Shown piece after piece: positions 33,987-43,344 of a stretch of DNA of 64,000 nt; positions within the stretch are counted from its first letter, which is position 1; each line of letters begins with the position of its first letter. The stretch comes from Streptomyces sp. NBC_00539 (GTDB taxonomy: Bacteria; Actinomycetota; Actinomycetes; Streptomycetales; Streptomycetaceae). Under the pieces are notes generated by a model. It was not told the origin of the DNA, made no database searches, and was given only the letters and a program-made list of their open reading frames with translations. Location: positions 3,283,501 through 3,347,500 of the forward strand of contig NZ_CP107811.1 in NCBI RefSeq assembly GCF_036346105.1. The letters are read 5' to 3'. Position numbers and translations under genes: made by a program.

Positions 33987-34976
33987 ATGGCTTCCACCAC
34001 ACCCACCTCGCTTGACCAGGCTCCGCCGGTCACCACGAGCGCAGGATCCACCGGCCGCGCCGGTGACAAGATCTTCGCCGGGCTCTCCAAGGGCTCCGGC
34101 ATCCTGCTCCTGGTGATCATGGCGTCGATCGCCGTCTTCCTCACCTACCGCGCCACGCTCGCCCTGTCGAAGAACGAGGGCAACTTCCTCACCACCTTCG
34201 ACTGGAACGCGTCGGCCAACCCGCCCGTCTTCGGCATAGCCGTCCTGCTCTTCGGCACCGTCGTCAGCTCGATCATCGCGATGGCCATCGCGGTTCCGGT
34301 CGCCGTCGGCATCGCCCTGTTCATCTCGCACTACGCGCCGCGCAAGCTGGCCGCCCCCCTCGCCTACGTGGTCGACCTGCTGGCCGCCGTGCCGTCGATC
34401 ATCTACGGCATCTGGGGCGCCCTCTTCCTCGTCCCGTACCTCGGCGGCCTCAACCTCTGGCTCGACGAGTACATGGGCTGGACCTACGTCTTCGACAAGA
34501 CCCAGGTCGGCGTCGCCCGCTCGCTGTTCACCGTCGGCATCCTGCTCGCGATCATGATCCTGCCCATCGTGACCAGCGTCAGCCGTGAGGTCTTCCTCCA
34601 GGTCCCTCGCATGAACGAGGAGGCCGCCCTGGCCCTCGGCGCGACCCGCTGGGAGGTCATCCGCATGTCGGTGCTGCCCTTCGGCCGCTCCGGCGTCATC
34701 TCCGCCTCCATGCTCGGCCTCGGCCGCGCGCTCGGCGAGACCATGGCGGTCGCCACCGTCCTGTCCCCGAGCTTCCTGATATCCGGCCACGTCCTGAACC
34801 CGGGTGGCGGGACCTTCGCGCAGAACATCGCCGCGAAGTTCGACGAGGCCAACGAGTTCGGCCGGGACGCGCTGATCGCCTCCGGTCTGGTCCTGTTCCT
34901 CCTCACCCTGCTGGTCAACGGCGGAGCACGCATGATCATCGCCCGCCGCAAGGAGTACTCGGGGGCGAACGCCTGA
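33987..34976 (+). CDS. pstC: PstC, phosphate ABC transporter permease
   Basis: 329 residues, six transmembrane helices. Conserved permease region with AIAVPVAVGIALFISHYAP, PSIIYGIWGALFL and the EAA loop EEAALALGATRWEVIRMSVL. ATG 33987 with GGAAAG upstream. Stop codon overlaps the pstA start by one base (TGATG). Confidence 0.96.
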   Translation: MASTTPTSLDQAPPVTTSAGSTGRAGDKIFAGLSKGSGILLLVIMASIAVFLTYRATLALSKNEGNFLTTFDWNASANPPVFGIAVLLFGTVVSSIIAMAIAVPVAVGIALFISHYAPRKLAAPLAYVVDLLAAVPSIIYGIWGALFLVPYLGGLNLWLDEYMGWTYVFDKTQVGVARSLFTVGILLAIMILPIVTSVSREVFLQVPRMNEEAALALGATRWEVIRMSVLPFGRSGVISASMLGLGRALGETMAVATVLSPSFLISGHVLNPGGGTFAQNIAAKFDEANEFGRDALIASGLVLFLLTLLVNGGARMIIARRKEYSGANA

Positions 34977-36058
34977 TGAGCCACACCATCCAGGACCAGC
35001 GGCCCGCCCGGGCCCCCGGGTCCGCCGCCCCCACCCGACTGACCCGCGGCGGCCTGCCCCGCTGGGCCCCGGCCGGCATCGCCGCCCTCTCGGTCGCCCT
35101 CGGCTGCGCGATCGGCGCCGCCTCCGGCCTCCAGAGCAAGATCCAGTGGGGGCTGCTCGCGGCCCTGCTGTTCGTCGCGATCACCTACGTCGCCAGCTCG
35201 GTCGTCGAGAACCGCCGCCAGGCCAAGGACCGGGTCGCGACCTCCGTCGTGTGGGTCTGCTTCCTCCTCGCGGTCATCCCGCTGCTCTCGCTGATCTGGA
35301 CCACCGTCAGCCGCGGCATGAACGCCCTCGACGGCGACTTCCTCAGCCACTCGATGAACGGCATCACCAGCTTCGAGAAGGGCGGCGGCGTCTACCACGC
35401 GCTGCTCGGCACCATCGAACAGGTGGCCCTGGCCACCGCGATCGCCGCGCCCGTCGGCCTGCTGACCGCCGTCTACCTGGTCGAGTACGGCCGGGGCTCG
35501 CTCGCCAGGGCCGTGACCTTCTTCGTCGACGTCATGACCGGCATCCCCTCCATCGTCGCGGGTCTGTTCATCCTCACGACCTGGAACCTGATGCTCGGCT
35601 TCGGCCCCTCCGGCTTCGCCGGCTCGATGGCCCTGTCGATCCTGATGATGCCCGTCGTGGTCCGCTCCACCGAGGAGATGCTCAAGCTCGTCCCGAACGA
35701 GCTGCGCGAGGCCGCGCTCGCCCTCGGCGTGCCGAAGTGGCGCATGATCCTCAAGGTCGTGCTCCCCACCGCCATCGGCGGCATCGCCACCGGCGTGACG
35801 CTGGCCGTCGCCCGCATCGCCGGCGAGACCGCGCCGATCATGCTGCTGGTCTTCGGTACGCAGCTGATCAACGGAAACCCCTTCGAAGGCGCCCAGTCCT
35901 CGCTCCCGCTGTACATCTGGGAGCAGTACAAGGTCGGCAGTGAAGCCTCCTACGACCGGGCATGGGCAGCAGCCCTCGTCCTGATCGCCTTCGTCATGAT
36001 CCTCAATCTGGTGGCCCGCGGCATCGCCCGCTGGAAGGCCCCGAAGACCGGTCGCTGA
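34976..36058 (+). CDS. pstA: PstA, phosphate ABC transporter permease
   Basis: 360 residues; longer N-terminus than E. coli PstA (296), with two extra hydrophobic segments before residue 110. Core permease: GLLTAVYLVEYGRGS, DVMTGIPSIVAGLFI and EAA loop LREAALALGVPKWRMILKVV. Translationally coupled to pstC. Confidence 0.96.
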   Translation: MSHTIQDQRPARAPGSAAPTRLTRGGLPRWAPAGIAALSVALGCAIGAASGLQSKIQWGLLAALLFVAITYVASSVVENRRQAKDRVATSVVWVCFLLAVIPLLSLIWTTVSRGMNALDGDFLSHSMNGITSFEKGGGVYHALLGTIEQVALATAIAAPVGLLTAVYLVEYGRGSLARAVTFFVDVMTGIPSIVAGLFILTTWNLMLGFGPSGFAGSMALSILMMPVVVRSTEEMLKLVPNELREAALALGVPKWRMILKVVLPTAIGGIATGVTLAVARIAGETAPIMLLVFGTQLINGNPFEGAQSSLPLYIWEQYKVGSEASYDRAWAAALVLIAFVMILNLVARGIARWKAPKTGR

Positions 36059-36090
36059 CGCGCGACCGCATGAAAGCGAAGTGACCCCTC

Positions 36091-36867
36091 ATGGCCAAGC
36101 GAATCGACGTCAGCGGCCTGTCCGCCTTCTACGGCAACCACAAGGCCATCGATGACATCTCGATGACCGTGGAGCCCCGCTCCGTGACCGCCTTCATCGG
36201 GCCGTCCGGCTGCGGCAAGTCCACCTTCCTGCGCACCCTCAACCGCATGCACGAGGTCACCCCCGGCGGACGTGTCGAGGGCAAGGTGCTCCTGGACGAC
36301 GAGAACCTGTACGGCCCCGGCGTCGACCCGGTCGCCGTCCGCCGCACCGTCGGAATGGTCTTCCAGCGCCCGAACCCCTTCCCCACCATGTCGATCTTCG
36401 ACAACGTGGCGGCCGGTCTGCGCCTGAACGGCAACTTCAAGAAGTCGCAGCTGTCCGACATCGTGGAGCGGTCCCTGCAGGGCGCCAACCTGTGGAACGA
36501 GGTCAAGGACCGCCTGGGCAAGCCCGGCTCCGGCCTCTCCGGTGGCCAGCAGCAGCGCCTGTGCATCGCCCGCGCCATCGCGGTCGAGCCCCAGGTCCTG
36601 CTGATGGACGAGCCCTGCTCCGCGCTGGACCCGATCTCCACCCTGGCCATCGAGGACCTGATCGGCGAGCTCAAGGAGCGCTTCACGATCGTCATCGTGA
36701 CGCACAACATGCAGCAGGCGGCCCGCGTCTCGGACCGCACCGCCTTCTTCAACCTCGCCGCGGTCGGCCAGCCCGGCAAGCTCGTCGAGATCGACGACAC
36801 GGACCGGATCTTCTCCAACCCGTCCGTCCAGGCCACCGAGGACTACATCTCGGGCCGCTTCGGCTAG
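36091..36867 (+). CDS. pstB: PstB, phosphate ABC transporter ATPase
   Basis: 258 residues. Walker [10 protein letters not shown], signature LSGGQQQRL, Walker [13 protein letters not shown], switch His in [12 protein letters not shown]. Last gene of pstSCAB, 32 bases after pstA, followed by a strong terminator. Confidence 0.97.
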   Translation: MAKRIDVSGLSAFYGNHKAIDDISMTVEPRSVTAFIGPSGCGKSTFLRTLNRMHEVTPGGRVEGKVLLDDENLYGPGVDPVAVRRTVGMVFQRPNPFPTMSIFDNVAAGLRLNGNFKKSQLSDIVERSLQGANLWNEVKDRLGKPGSGLSGGQQQRLCIARAIAVEPQVLLMDEPCSALDPISTLAIEDLIGELKERFTIVIVTHNMQQAARVSDRTAFFNLAAVGQPGKLVEIDDTDRIFSNPSVQATEDYISGRFG

Positions 36868-36933
36868 ACCCGGACCCCGCGGATGTACTGAGCGTCCTGC
36901 GGTGCTGCATGGCGGTGCCACCGCAAGGCGAAA

Positions 36934-36967
36934 GGGCCGGCTCCCCCTGGGTGGGGGGAGCCGGCCC
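36934..36967. terminator. Bidirectional terminator between pstB and pit
   Basis: GGGCCGGCTCCCCC-TGGGTG-GGGGGAGCCGGCCC, perfect 14-bp stem flanked by GAAA and TTTC, in a convergent gap. Confidence 0.9.
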
Positions 36968-36974
36968 GCTTTCG

Positions 36975-37017
36975 TACCGCCGTGGCGCCGTAGGGTCCTA
37001 CCGCCGTGGCGCCGTAG
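36975..37017. repeat. Direct repeat of TACCGCCGTGGCGCCGTAG
   Basis: Two identical 19-bp copies 24 bases apart (36975-36993, 36999-37017), between the terminator and the pit stop. Confidence 0.85.
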
Positions 37018-37034
37018 CGACCGGACGGCGCCGG

Positions 37035-38036
37035 TCAGCCGACGAAGGCCAGGTCCACGATCCAGAAGCACAGCGCGGCGACCATGGCCGCGGCCGGCAT
37101 GGTGATGAACCAGCCGAGGATGATGTTCTTGGCGACGCCCCAGCGGACCGCGTTGACCCGCTTGGTCGCGCCCACGCCCATGATCGCCGAGGTGATCACA
37201 TGGGTGGTGGAGATCGGCGCCTGGTACAGGTACGAAGCCGTGTACATGATCGACGCGCCCGTCGTCTCCGCGGCGAAGCCCTGCGGCGGGTCCAGCTCGA
37301 TGATCTTGCGGCCGAGGGTGCGCATGATGCGCCAGCCACCCGCATACGTACCGAGCGACAGCATCACGGCGCACGCGATCTTCACCCAGATCGGAATGGG
37401 ATCGCTCGCCCCCTGGACGTCGGCGATGACGAGCGCCATCACCACGATGCCCATGGTCTTCTGCGCGTCCTGCAGACCGTGACCGAGGGCCATGGCGGCC
37501 GCCGAGACGGTCTGTGCGATCCGGAAGCCCCGCTTGGCCTTGTGCGGGTTGGAGCGGCGGAACATCCACATGATCGCGACCATCACCAGGTAACCCACGA
37601 TGAGGCCGACGACGGGCGACAGGAACATCGGGATGACGACCTTGTCCAGCACCCCGCTCCAGATGACGCCGATCCCGCCCGCGAGCGCCGCCCCCACCAT
37701 GCCGCCGAAGAGGGCGTGCGAGGACGACGACGGCAGGCCGAAGTACCAGGTGATGAGGTTCCAGACGATCGCCCCGACCAGCGCGGCGAACAGGATCCAC
37801 ATGCCCCGGTTGCCGTGCGGCGTCTCGATGAGCCCCTTGCTGACCGTCTTGGCCACTCCGCTGCCCAGGAAGGCACCGGCCAGGTTCATCACGGCGGCCA
37901 TGGCGAGCGCGGCACGCGGAGTCAGCGCCCGCGTCGAGACCGAGGTCGCGATCGCGTTCGCCGAGTCGTGGAAGCCGTTGGTGTACGTGAAGCCGAGCGC
38001 GACACCGATGGTCACGATCAGCGCGAAGGTGTCCAC
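37035..38036 (-). CDS. Low-affinity inorganic phosphate transporter (Pit family)
   Basis: 333 residues, about ten transmembrane helices. Both PiT repeats are visible: GFTYTNGFHDSANAIATSVS and LGVGATKRVNAVRWGVAKNI near the end; GLPSSSSHALFGGMVGAAL and APISTTHVITSAIMGVG. Phosphate or metal-phosphate symport. ATG or GTG at 38036; the DUF47 gene ends 5 bases upstream, so they form one operon. Confidence 0.94.
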   Translation of the reverse strand: MDTFALIVTIGVALGFTYTNGFHDSANAIATSVSTRALTPRAALAMAAVMNLAGAFLGSGVAKTVSKGLIETPHGNRGMWILFAALVGAIVWNLITWYFGLPSSSSHALFGGMVGAALAGGIGVIWSGVLDKVVIPMFLSPVVGLIVGYLVMVAIMWMFRRSNPHKAKRGFRIAQTVSAAAMALGHGLQDAQKTMGIVVMALVIADVQGASDPIPIWVKIACAVMLSLGTYAGGWRIMRTLGRKIIELDPPQGFAAETTGASIMYTASYLYQAPISTTHVITSAIMGVGATKRVNAVRWGVAKNIILGWFITMPAAAMVAALCFWIVDLAFVG

Positions 38037-38041
38037 GAGGT

Positions 38042-38662
38042 TCAGGACTCCTTGACCGCGATGGTCTCCACCGTGTTCGCGACGTGCTCGAACGCGTCGG
38101 CGGCTTCTTCCAGCACGTCGACGATCTGCTTGAGCTTCAGCACCTCGATGGCGTCGTACTTGCCGTTGAAGAGCTGGGCGAGCAGCTTGCGGTGGATCTG
38201 GTCGGCCTGGTTCTCGAGGCGGTTGACCTCGATCCAGTACTCGGTCAGGTTGGTCATCGTCCGCAGGTGCGGCATGGCCTCGGCGGTGAGCTCGGCGGCC
38301 CGCGCCAGGACCTCGATCTGCTGCTCGACGCCCTTGGGCAGCTCCTCCACGTTGTAGAGGACGACCAGGTCGACCGCCTCTTCCATGAAGTCCATGATGT
38401 CGTCGAGGCAGGACGCCAGGCTGTAGATGTCCTCGCGGTCGAACGGCGTGATGAAGGAGGAGTTCAGCTGGTGGAAGATCGCGTGCGTGGCGTCGTCCCC
38501 CGCGTGCTCCGCAGCCCGCATCCGCTCCGCGATCTCGGCCCGGGCGGAGGAGTCCGCTCCGAGCAGTTCCATCAGGAGCTTCGAGCCCGTGACGATGTTG
38601 TCCGCGGATGCGGCGAACATGTCGTAGAAGCTCGTCTCCCTGGGGGTCAGACGAAATCGCAC
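38042..38662 (-). CDS. DUF47/PhoU-like regulator of Pit
   Basis: 206 residues, all-helical PhoU-like: FYDMFAASADNIVTGSKLL, EHAGDDATHAIFHQLNSSFI, TPFDREDIYSLASCLDDIMDF. The E(x3)D and DREDIYxL patterns are the PhoU metal-binding motifs. DUF47 genes are co-transcribed with pit homologues and are needed for their activity or gating. GTG 38662. Confidence 0.92.
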   Translation of the reverse strand: MRFRLTPRETSFYDMFAASADNIVTGSKLLMELLGADSSARAEIAERMRAAEHAGDDATHAIFHQLNSSFITPFDREDIYSLASCLDDIMDFMEEAVDLVVLYNVEELPKGVEQQIEVLARAAELTAEAMPHLRTMTNLTEYWIEVNRLENQADQIHRKLLAQLFNGKYDAIEVLKLKQIVDVLEEAADAFEHVANTVETIAVKES

Positions 38663-38807
38663 GTGAGGTCCTCGGGGTGCATTGGATTCGGTCAGGCTGA
38701 TGCTAGGCGCATCCCCCGGCCACGGCTAACCGGCGGTTCCCCAGTGTCCTCCATCGGGCACAGTGGTGAGCACGGACCCCCGCCCGCTCGGGCGCGGCCC
38801 AGTACCC

Positions 38808-38826
38808 TATACCCACGAGGGGTATA
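38808..38826 (+). promoter_or_regulatory. CsoR operator
   Basis: TATACCC-ACGAG-GGGTATA: perfect 7-bp arms with a G/C tract, the form of Streptomyces CsoR sites. 56 bases upstream of csoR; two further CACCGGTATCC direct repeats follow at about 38830-38852. Confidence 0.85.
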
Positions 38827-38881
38827 CATCACCGGTATCCGTCACCGGTATCCATCCCTCGTCCGGACCACGGGAGGACGT

Positions 38882-39217
38882 ATGACGACCATCGAGGCCG
38901 AAGGCCCCGGAGCCGGCGGCGTCGCCGCGGCGCCCGTCCACGGCTACCACCACCAGAAGGACGAGCACCTCAAGCGGCTGCGCCGGATCGAGGGACAGAT
39001 CCGCGGTCTCCAGCGCCTGGTCGACGAGGACGTCTACTGCATCGACATACTCACCCAGGTCTCGGCGAGCACGAAAGCGCTCCAGTCCTTCGCGCTCCAG
39101 CTGCTGGAAGAGCACCTGCGGCACTGCGTCGCGGACGCGGCCGTCAAGGGCGGAACCGAGATCGACGCCAAGGTCGAGGAAGCGACGAAGGCGATCGCCC
39201 GGCTGCTGCGTACCTGA
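38882..39217 (+). CDS. csoR: CsoR, copper-sensing repressor
   Basis: 111 residues. DUF156/CsoR fold: HLKRLRRIEGQIRGLQRLVD. Cu(I) ligands are Cys53, His78 and Cys82, with the same spacing as Cys75-His100-Cys104 in S. lividans CsoR. GGGAGG SD 4 bases before ATG 38882. Apo-CsoR represses, Cu(I) releases; the operator directly upstream indicates autoregulation. No copper transporter adjoins it. Confidence 0.94.
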   Translation: MTTIEAEGPGAGGVAAAPVHGYHHQKDEHLKRLRRIEGQIRGLQRLVDEDVYCIDILTQVSASTKALQSFALQLLEEHLRHCVADAAVKGGTEIDAKVEEATKAIARLLRT

Positions 39218-39236
39218 GCACCCTCCACGGGCCCCA

Positions 39237-39305
39237 GCGGCCGGCCGCCTCCCGGCCGGCCCTCTCCCGGCCGGTCGTCTCCCGGCCGGCCCTCTCCCGG
39301 CCGGC
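39237..39305. repeat. CCCGGCCGG tandem repeat
   Basis: Five palindromic CCGGCCGG cores in ~15-bp units (TCCCGGCCGGCCCTC/GTCGTC) between csoR and a convergent small gene. Could act as a terminator cluster. Confidence 0.7.
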
Positions 39306-39311
39306 AAGGGC

Positions 39312-39464
39312 TCAGAGCCCGATGCCCATCAGCACTTCGTCGATCCGGTCCTGGCTCAGCCGGTCCTCGCCCGCCGCCGAGGCCGCGATGATCAGTTCAC
39401 CGCACAGCTCGATCTCGGCAAGCGCCACGTGGTCCTGCACCGTCGTACCGCACACGGGAGTCAC
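39312..39464 (-). CDS. 50-residue conserved-looking small protein
   Basis: From GTG 39464, chosen because AGAGAGG is 9 bases upstream: begins V-T-P-V-C-G-T-T-V, with DHVALAEIELCGELIIAASA and ends DRIDEVLMGIGL. Helical, two Cys, no transmembrane segment. Small proteins of this type occur near other Streptomyces genes; function unknown. Confidence 0.65.
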   Translation of the reverse strand: MTPVCGTTVQDHVALAEIELCGELIIAASAAGEDRLSQDRIDEVLMGIGL

Positions 39465-39605
39465 GCGTGTCACCTCTCTCTGCCGCTTGCTTGCCGCCCG
39501 GCTTCCCAGCGTAGGGAGCGCCCCTCGTGGCGCGCATGACACGGATGGACCATTTCCGGATACCGGGCCATGGCCCGATCGCGCCGCCTCCGCCCCACGG
39601 TCCGA

Positions 39606-40439
39606 CTATCCGGCGATCTTCCCGGCGTAAATGTCCCCGCTTGGCGGCAATGTGACGGTCACCGGAGTCCCGAAACCGTAGAGCAGCGTGGTCGACGACA
39701 CATCGATCACGCCATTGTTGACGTAGCTGAAGCGGTGCCGGACCTTGCGCAGCCGCCCCTCCATGTCCAGGTACACGTCGAACGGGACGGTGTCCTTGCT
39801 GAACCCTTTCGCCGCGGCCTCCAGTGCTCCCCTGACCCCGGGTGACGCGCTCCGCGCGGCCCGCCCGATGTCGGTGGTGCCCTGGTAGTGCCGCACCTTG
39901 GTGCCCGCCAGGTCGGTCTCGCCGACATACGTGACCTGCTGCGCGCCCCGCAGCAGCTCGGCGGCGGCCAACGGGTCGGTGGCGCCCCCGGTGACCAGGT
40001 TCCCGTCGGCGAGGGTCGTCGTATCGACGCGGACCCACTTGTCGTCGGGGACGCCCGCGCCGCGGTTCTTCATGTAGAGCGCGCCGGGGACGAGGAGTTC
40101 GGTGATGGGCCGGTGCTCCGCCTTGCCGGTCACATCGGCCGGGAGCATCACCAGCAGCTGGCCCATCCGGTTCTTGAAGTCGACGCCCCCCTCGCCGCGG
40201 ATGGTGACCCGGGTTCCGCCGGTCGCCATCTCCATCGCCGTACGGGCCTGCGCGCTGCCGGCGCCGGTGAGCGCGTCGGCAGCGCCGCGGACCACCGCGG
40301 CCGGGTCCTGCGGGGGGCGGTCGTCGCCGCTCGCCGGGCCGCCGCAGCCGCTCATCGCCGCCACGGCCAGCGCGACGCCGACGGCTAGCACCGCCTCACC
40401 CGCACGCCCTCGTCGCCGCCTGTGCTGGTGCACCACCAT
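39606..40439 (-). CDS. LppX/LprAFG-like lipoprotein
   Basis: 277 residues. Lipoprotein signal peptide (AVLAVGVALAVAAMSGC, lipobox MSGC). The mature part has the alternating beta strands of the LppX_LprAFG half-barrel: AQARTAMEMATGG, YMKNRGAGVPDDKWVRVD, VPFDVYLDMEGRLRKVRHRF. Mycobacterial homologues carry lipids across the envelope. ATG 40439 with GGGGGTTGG upstream. Confidence 0.85.
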   Translation of the reverse strand: MVVHQHRRRRGRAGEAVLAVGVALAVAAMSGCGGPASGDDRPPQDPAAVVRGAADALTGAGSAQARTAMEMATGGTRVTIRGEGGVDFKNRMGQLLVMLPADVTGKAEHRPITELLVPGALYMKNRGAGVPDDKWVRVDTTTLADGNLVTGGATDPLAAAELLRGAQQVTYVGETDLAGTKVRHYQGTTDIGRAARSASPGVRGALEAAAKGFSKDTVPFDVYLDMEGRLRKVRHRFSYVNNGVIDVSSTTLLYGFGTPVTVTLPPSGDIYAGKIAG

Positions 40440-40569
40440 CGCCTGCCAACCCCCAACGCGTGCCCGCTGTTTGCCCGAGGCCCCACCCGTTCCGTTTAAC
40501 GAGGTCCGCGGTTTCCCGTCACGGGCGGCGGCGGTTCCGGGGGCGGGCCGGTCCGAGTACCGTGGTGGC

Positions 40570-40758
40570 GTGGACCCGCACACCAAAGCGATCCTGAGCA
40601 CTCCGCTTGCCCGCGACAGGGGCGAGCCCGCCCACACCACGAGCACCGCCGAACGCGGCGCGTTCTGCCTGGCCGTATGCAGCTGTGGCTGGACCGGCCC
40701 GGCCCGCCGCTCCAGAGACCTGGCCCGCCGCGACGCCGGCCGCCACCCGGCGGGCTGA
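40570..40758 (+). CDS. 62-residue protein with CSCGW motif
   Basis: From GTG 40570, with TACCGT 6 bases upstream as a -10 box for a leaderless mRNA. Begins VDPHTKAILSTPLARDRGEP, contains FCLAVCSCGWTGPAR, possibly a small zinc site. No known family; divergent from the lipoprotein gene. Confidence 0.6.
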   Translation: MDPHTKAILSTPLARDRGEPAHTTSTAERGAFCLAVCSCGWTGPARRSRDLARRDAGRHPAG

Positions 40759-40856
40759 GCACCCCCCTCTCCCCGGCCGGCCGCCCGGCTGCGGCGCGTC
40801 CCCCGTTCGGACGGCCCCGAGTGGCCGGGCCGCGCGGCACCGGTTGCCCTTGACTC

Positions 40857-41072
40857 ATGCCAGGACCTCGACGGGGACCCCGTTTCGCTGCGGCGTTCGC
40901 CTGGGCCGTGTCGCTCGTCGCCCTGCCCCCGTCCCCGGCCTGGGCCCGCCCGGTCGGCTCCGCGGACGGACCGGCCGACGTAGCCCTGGCCATCGCCGTC
41001 ACCACGGCAGCCGCCATCGCCACGGGCCTTTGGCTCCGCTCCCGCTACCGCCGCGACGAAAAGGACGACTGA
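40857..41072 (+). CDS. Small secreted or membrane protein
   Basis: 71 residues: signal-like N-terminus (FAAAFAWAVSLVALPPSPAWA), then a transmembrane helix (VALAIAVTTAAAIATGLWL) and a charged tail RSRYRRDEKDD. No family recognised. TTGACT upstream may be part of its promoter. Confidence 0.6.
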   Translation: MPGPRRGPRFAAAFAWAVSLVALPPSPAWARPVGSADGPADVALAIAVTTAAAIATGLWLRSRYRRDEKDD

Positions 41073-41189
41073 CCCGGCCCGGCCGCGCGATCCGGCAGCC
41101 CCCTGCCCCCGGCCCTGGTCGGGGCTGCCGGGCCCGGCATCAGCCGGCTCGGTCCCCGGCCCCCAACGGCCCCGGGCCCGCCCTAGCCC

Positions 41190-41870
41190 CTACGCGGCGA
41201 GGTCCTTCTCCCCCGCCTCCACCTCGACGGCCACCGTCCGCGCCACGACCCCCCGCCCCCGCCCGCGCAGAAGCGGGCCCAGCACCGCCATCGCCACCGG
41301 CGCGGGCACCAGCACCACCGCCGTCCCCAGCGCCAGCCCCCCCAGCACGTCCGTCGGGTAGTGCACGCCCATGTACACCCGGCAGAGCCCCTCCACCACC
41401 GCCAGCCCGATACCCACCAGCCCGAGCCGCCGGTTCGCCATGAAGATCCCGACCCCGAGCGCCATCGCCACCGCCGTGTGGTCGCTGACGAACGAGAACC
41501 CGGCCCCGCCGAACCCGTGGACCGCGCCGCCCACCACCTCCAGCCCCTCGTGCTGGAGGAACGGCCGCGGCCGCCCCACGAACCCCCGCAGCGGGACGTT
41601 CACCAGGAGGGCGATCCCCGCCGCCAGCGGCGCCCACACCAGCGCGGCGAACGACTCGGCCGCGCTCGTCTCGTCAGGCCGCTGCCACCGCTCCCGCCGG
41701 ACCCCGCGGGCACACCACAGGACCAGCAGGACCATCGCCAGCGGGATCCCGTAGTCGCCGACGAGGCCCACCGCGCGGTCGACCCGGTCCGGCGCGTGCC
41801 GGGCCAGGCCGTTGATCTCGTACAGCAGGCTTACATCCACGTTCGGCCCACCGGTCGTGAGTCCAGCCAT
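41190..41870 (-). CDS. PAP2-family membrane phosphatase
   Basis: 226 residues, five or six transmembrane helices. PAP2 motifs: PLRGFVGRPRPF (motif 1), FVSDHTAVAM (motif 2, usually PSGH, here SDH), CRVYMGVHYPTDVLGG (motif 3, usually SR). The His residues are kept, the flanking Ser positions changed. Probably dephosphorylates lipid phosphates or undecaprenyl pyrophosphate. ATG 41870. Confidence 0.85.
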   Translation of the reverse strand: MAGLTTGGPNVDVSLLYEINGLARHAPDRVDRAVGLVGDYGIPLAMVLLVLWCARGVRRERWQRPDETSAAESFAALVWAPLAAGIALLVNVPLRGFVGRPRPFLQHEGLEVVGGAVHGFGGAGFSFVSDHTAVAMALGVGIFMANRRLGLVGIGLAVVEGLCRVYMGVHYPTDVLGGLALGTAVVLVPAPVAMAVLGPLLRGRGRGVVARTVAVEVEAGEKDLAA

Positions 41871-42067
41871 GGTGATGCGGTCCCTTGCCCTTGCCTAGGT
41901 CCGTGCGGACGCACCCGGCGCACGCCCTGTCAACCTCCGCCGATCAGCTCCTGTGCCCATGGAACGCCCGTCGTGGCACGTACGTTCCACTCTCCACGGG
42001 ATGATCACTCCAACGTTATCCAAGAGTGACTGATCGTCGCAGCTCAGGGCCCATGCTTAACGGACCG

Positions 42068-43093
42068 TCACGACCCGGCGCGAGCACCCGCCGTACGCTC
42101 CGGAAGCGCCTCCGCGCCGTCCTTCGTGACGCGGGTCGCGCCGAAGTAGTCAGGCGTGTCGATCTTGTCGAAACGGATCACCGCACCCGTGAACGGGGCG
42201 TTGATCATGTAGCCGCCGCCGACGTAGATCCCCACGTGCCGGATGTCCCGAGAGTTCGTCAGATCATCGGAGAAGAAGACGAGGTCACCTGGGAGGAGCT
42301 CCGCACGCGACGGGTGCGGCCCGGCGTTGTACTGGTCGTTCGCGACCCGCGGCAGCTCGACCCCCACCGACTCGTACGCCGCCTTGGTCAGCCCCGAGCA
42401 GTCGAACCGCCCGTCCTGGTCGGGCGTTCCGTTTCCGCCCCACAGATACGGGGTCCCCAGCTGCTTCTGCGCGAAGTAGAGCGCCCCGGACGCCTGTTGC
42501 GACGGCGAGACCCGGCCCAGCGGCCGCTCGAAGCTCTTGGCCAAAGTGGTAATCGTCTTTACGTACCCCTGCGTTTCCGCATACGGAGGCACCCCGCCGT
42601 ACTTGATGACCGCGTACGAGCCCGCGTTGTACGCCGCGAGCATGTTCCCCGTCGGGTCGCCAGCCACCCCCGCCACGTCCTTGGCCAGCTCGCAGTCGTA
42701 CGAAGCCGCCGACGGGATCGCGTCGTTGGGGTCCCAGATGTCGCGGTCGCCGTCACCGTCGCCGTCCACCCCGTGCCCGGCCCAGGTCCCCGGGATGAAC
42801 TGGGCGATCCCCCGCGCATCCGCCGGGCTGACGGCATTGGGGTTCCAGCCGCTCTCCGAGTACAGCTGCGCCGCCAGCAACGCCGGGCTGATCGCCGGGC
42901 ACAGGGTGCCCCATTTCTGCACCAACGGCTGGTACTTGCCGGGTACGGCGCCCTTCGCGAGCCCCAAGGCCCTGCCGCCCGCCTCCGCGCCCACCAGCCC
43001 CGCGGCCGCCGAGTACGTCCCCACGACGAGCAGCACCAGGAAGCTCAGGGCCACTCCGATTCCGATCCCGCCGACCATCCAGAATCTGCGCAC
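42068..43093 (-). CDS. Bifunctional lytic transglycosylase / NlpC-P60 endopeptidase
   Basis: 341 residues. N-terminal signal anchor (~6-30). SLT domain ~55-185: catalytic Glu80 in AQLYSESGWNPNAVSP, GIAQFIPGTW, and AAYNAG at 153-158. NlpC/P60 domain ~205-330: catalytic Cys232 in FDCSGL and His286 in RHVGIYVGGG. GTG start with GGGGGAGGG upstream. This domain pair is the VirB1-like wall-opening component of Gram-positive type IV systems (as in TcpG/VirB1-like proteins), and it sits near the cmd-like operon. Confidence 0.92.
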   Translation of the reverse strand: MRRFWMVGGIGIGVALSFLVLLVVGTYSAAAGLVGAEAGGRALGLAKGAVPGKYQPLVQKWGTLCPAISPALLAAQLYSESGWNPNAVSPADARGIAQFIPGTWAGHGVDGDGDGDRDIWDPNDAIPSAASYDCELAKDVAGVAGDPTGNMLAAYNAGSYAVIKYGGVPPYAETQGYVKTITTLAKSFERPLGRVSPSQQASGALYFAQKQLGTPYLWGGNGTPDQDGRFDCSGLTKAAYESVGVELPRVANDQYNAGPHPSRAELLPGDLVFFSDDLTNSRDIRHVGIYVGGGYMINAPFTGAVIRFDKIDTPDYFGATRVTKDGAEALPERTAGARAGS

Positions 43094-43344
43094 CCGTCAA
43101 CCCTCCCCCACCCCGCCCGTTTTCGGCGGTTTATTCCCATCTCCCGCGCCGACAACCCGACTAACCCACCCGTAAGCCGGAACATCCGACATCCGACGCC
43201 CAGTCTCCTGGGTCGCCGGGGCGCGCAAAAGCCTTCCGGCCTTCCCGGCCACGCGCTGGCCGAAATCACACCTCGGCCACGACGGACACCCGGCACCGGT
43301 GACCGGCGCCCCGCGGCCGCCCTACGCCGGCACCCCTACCTCGC

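Noticed and set aside
40102-40569. Upstream extension of the 62-residue CSCGW protein
   Set aside because: It is antisense to the lipoprotein gene; the -10 box and composition change support GTG 40570.
43094-43344. ydaO (c-di-AMP) riboswitch upstream of the SLT/NlpC-P60 gene
   Set aside because: Such hydrolases often have it, but the characteristic conserved stretches are not visible in this leader.
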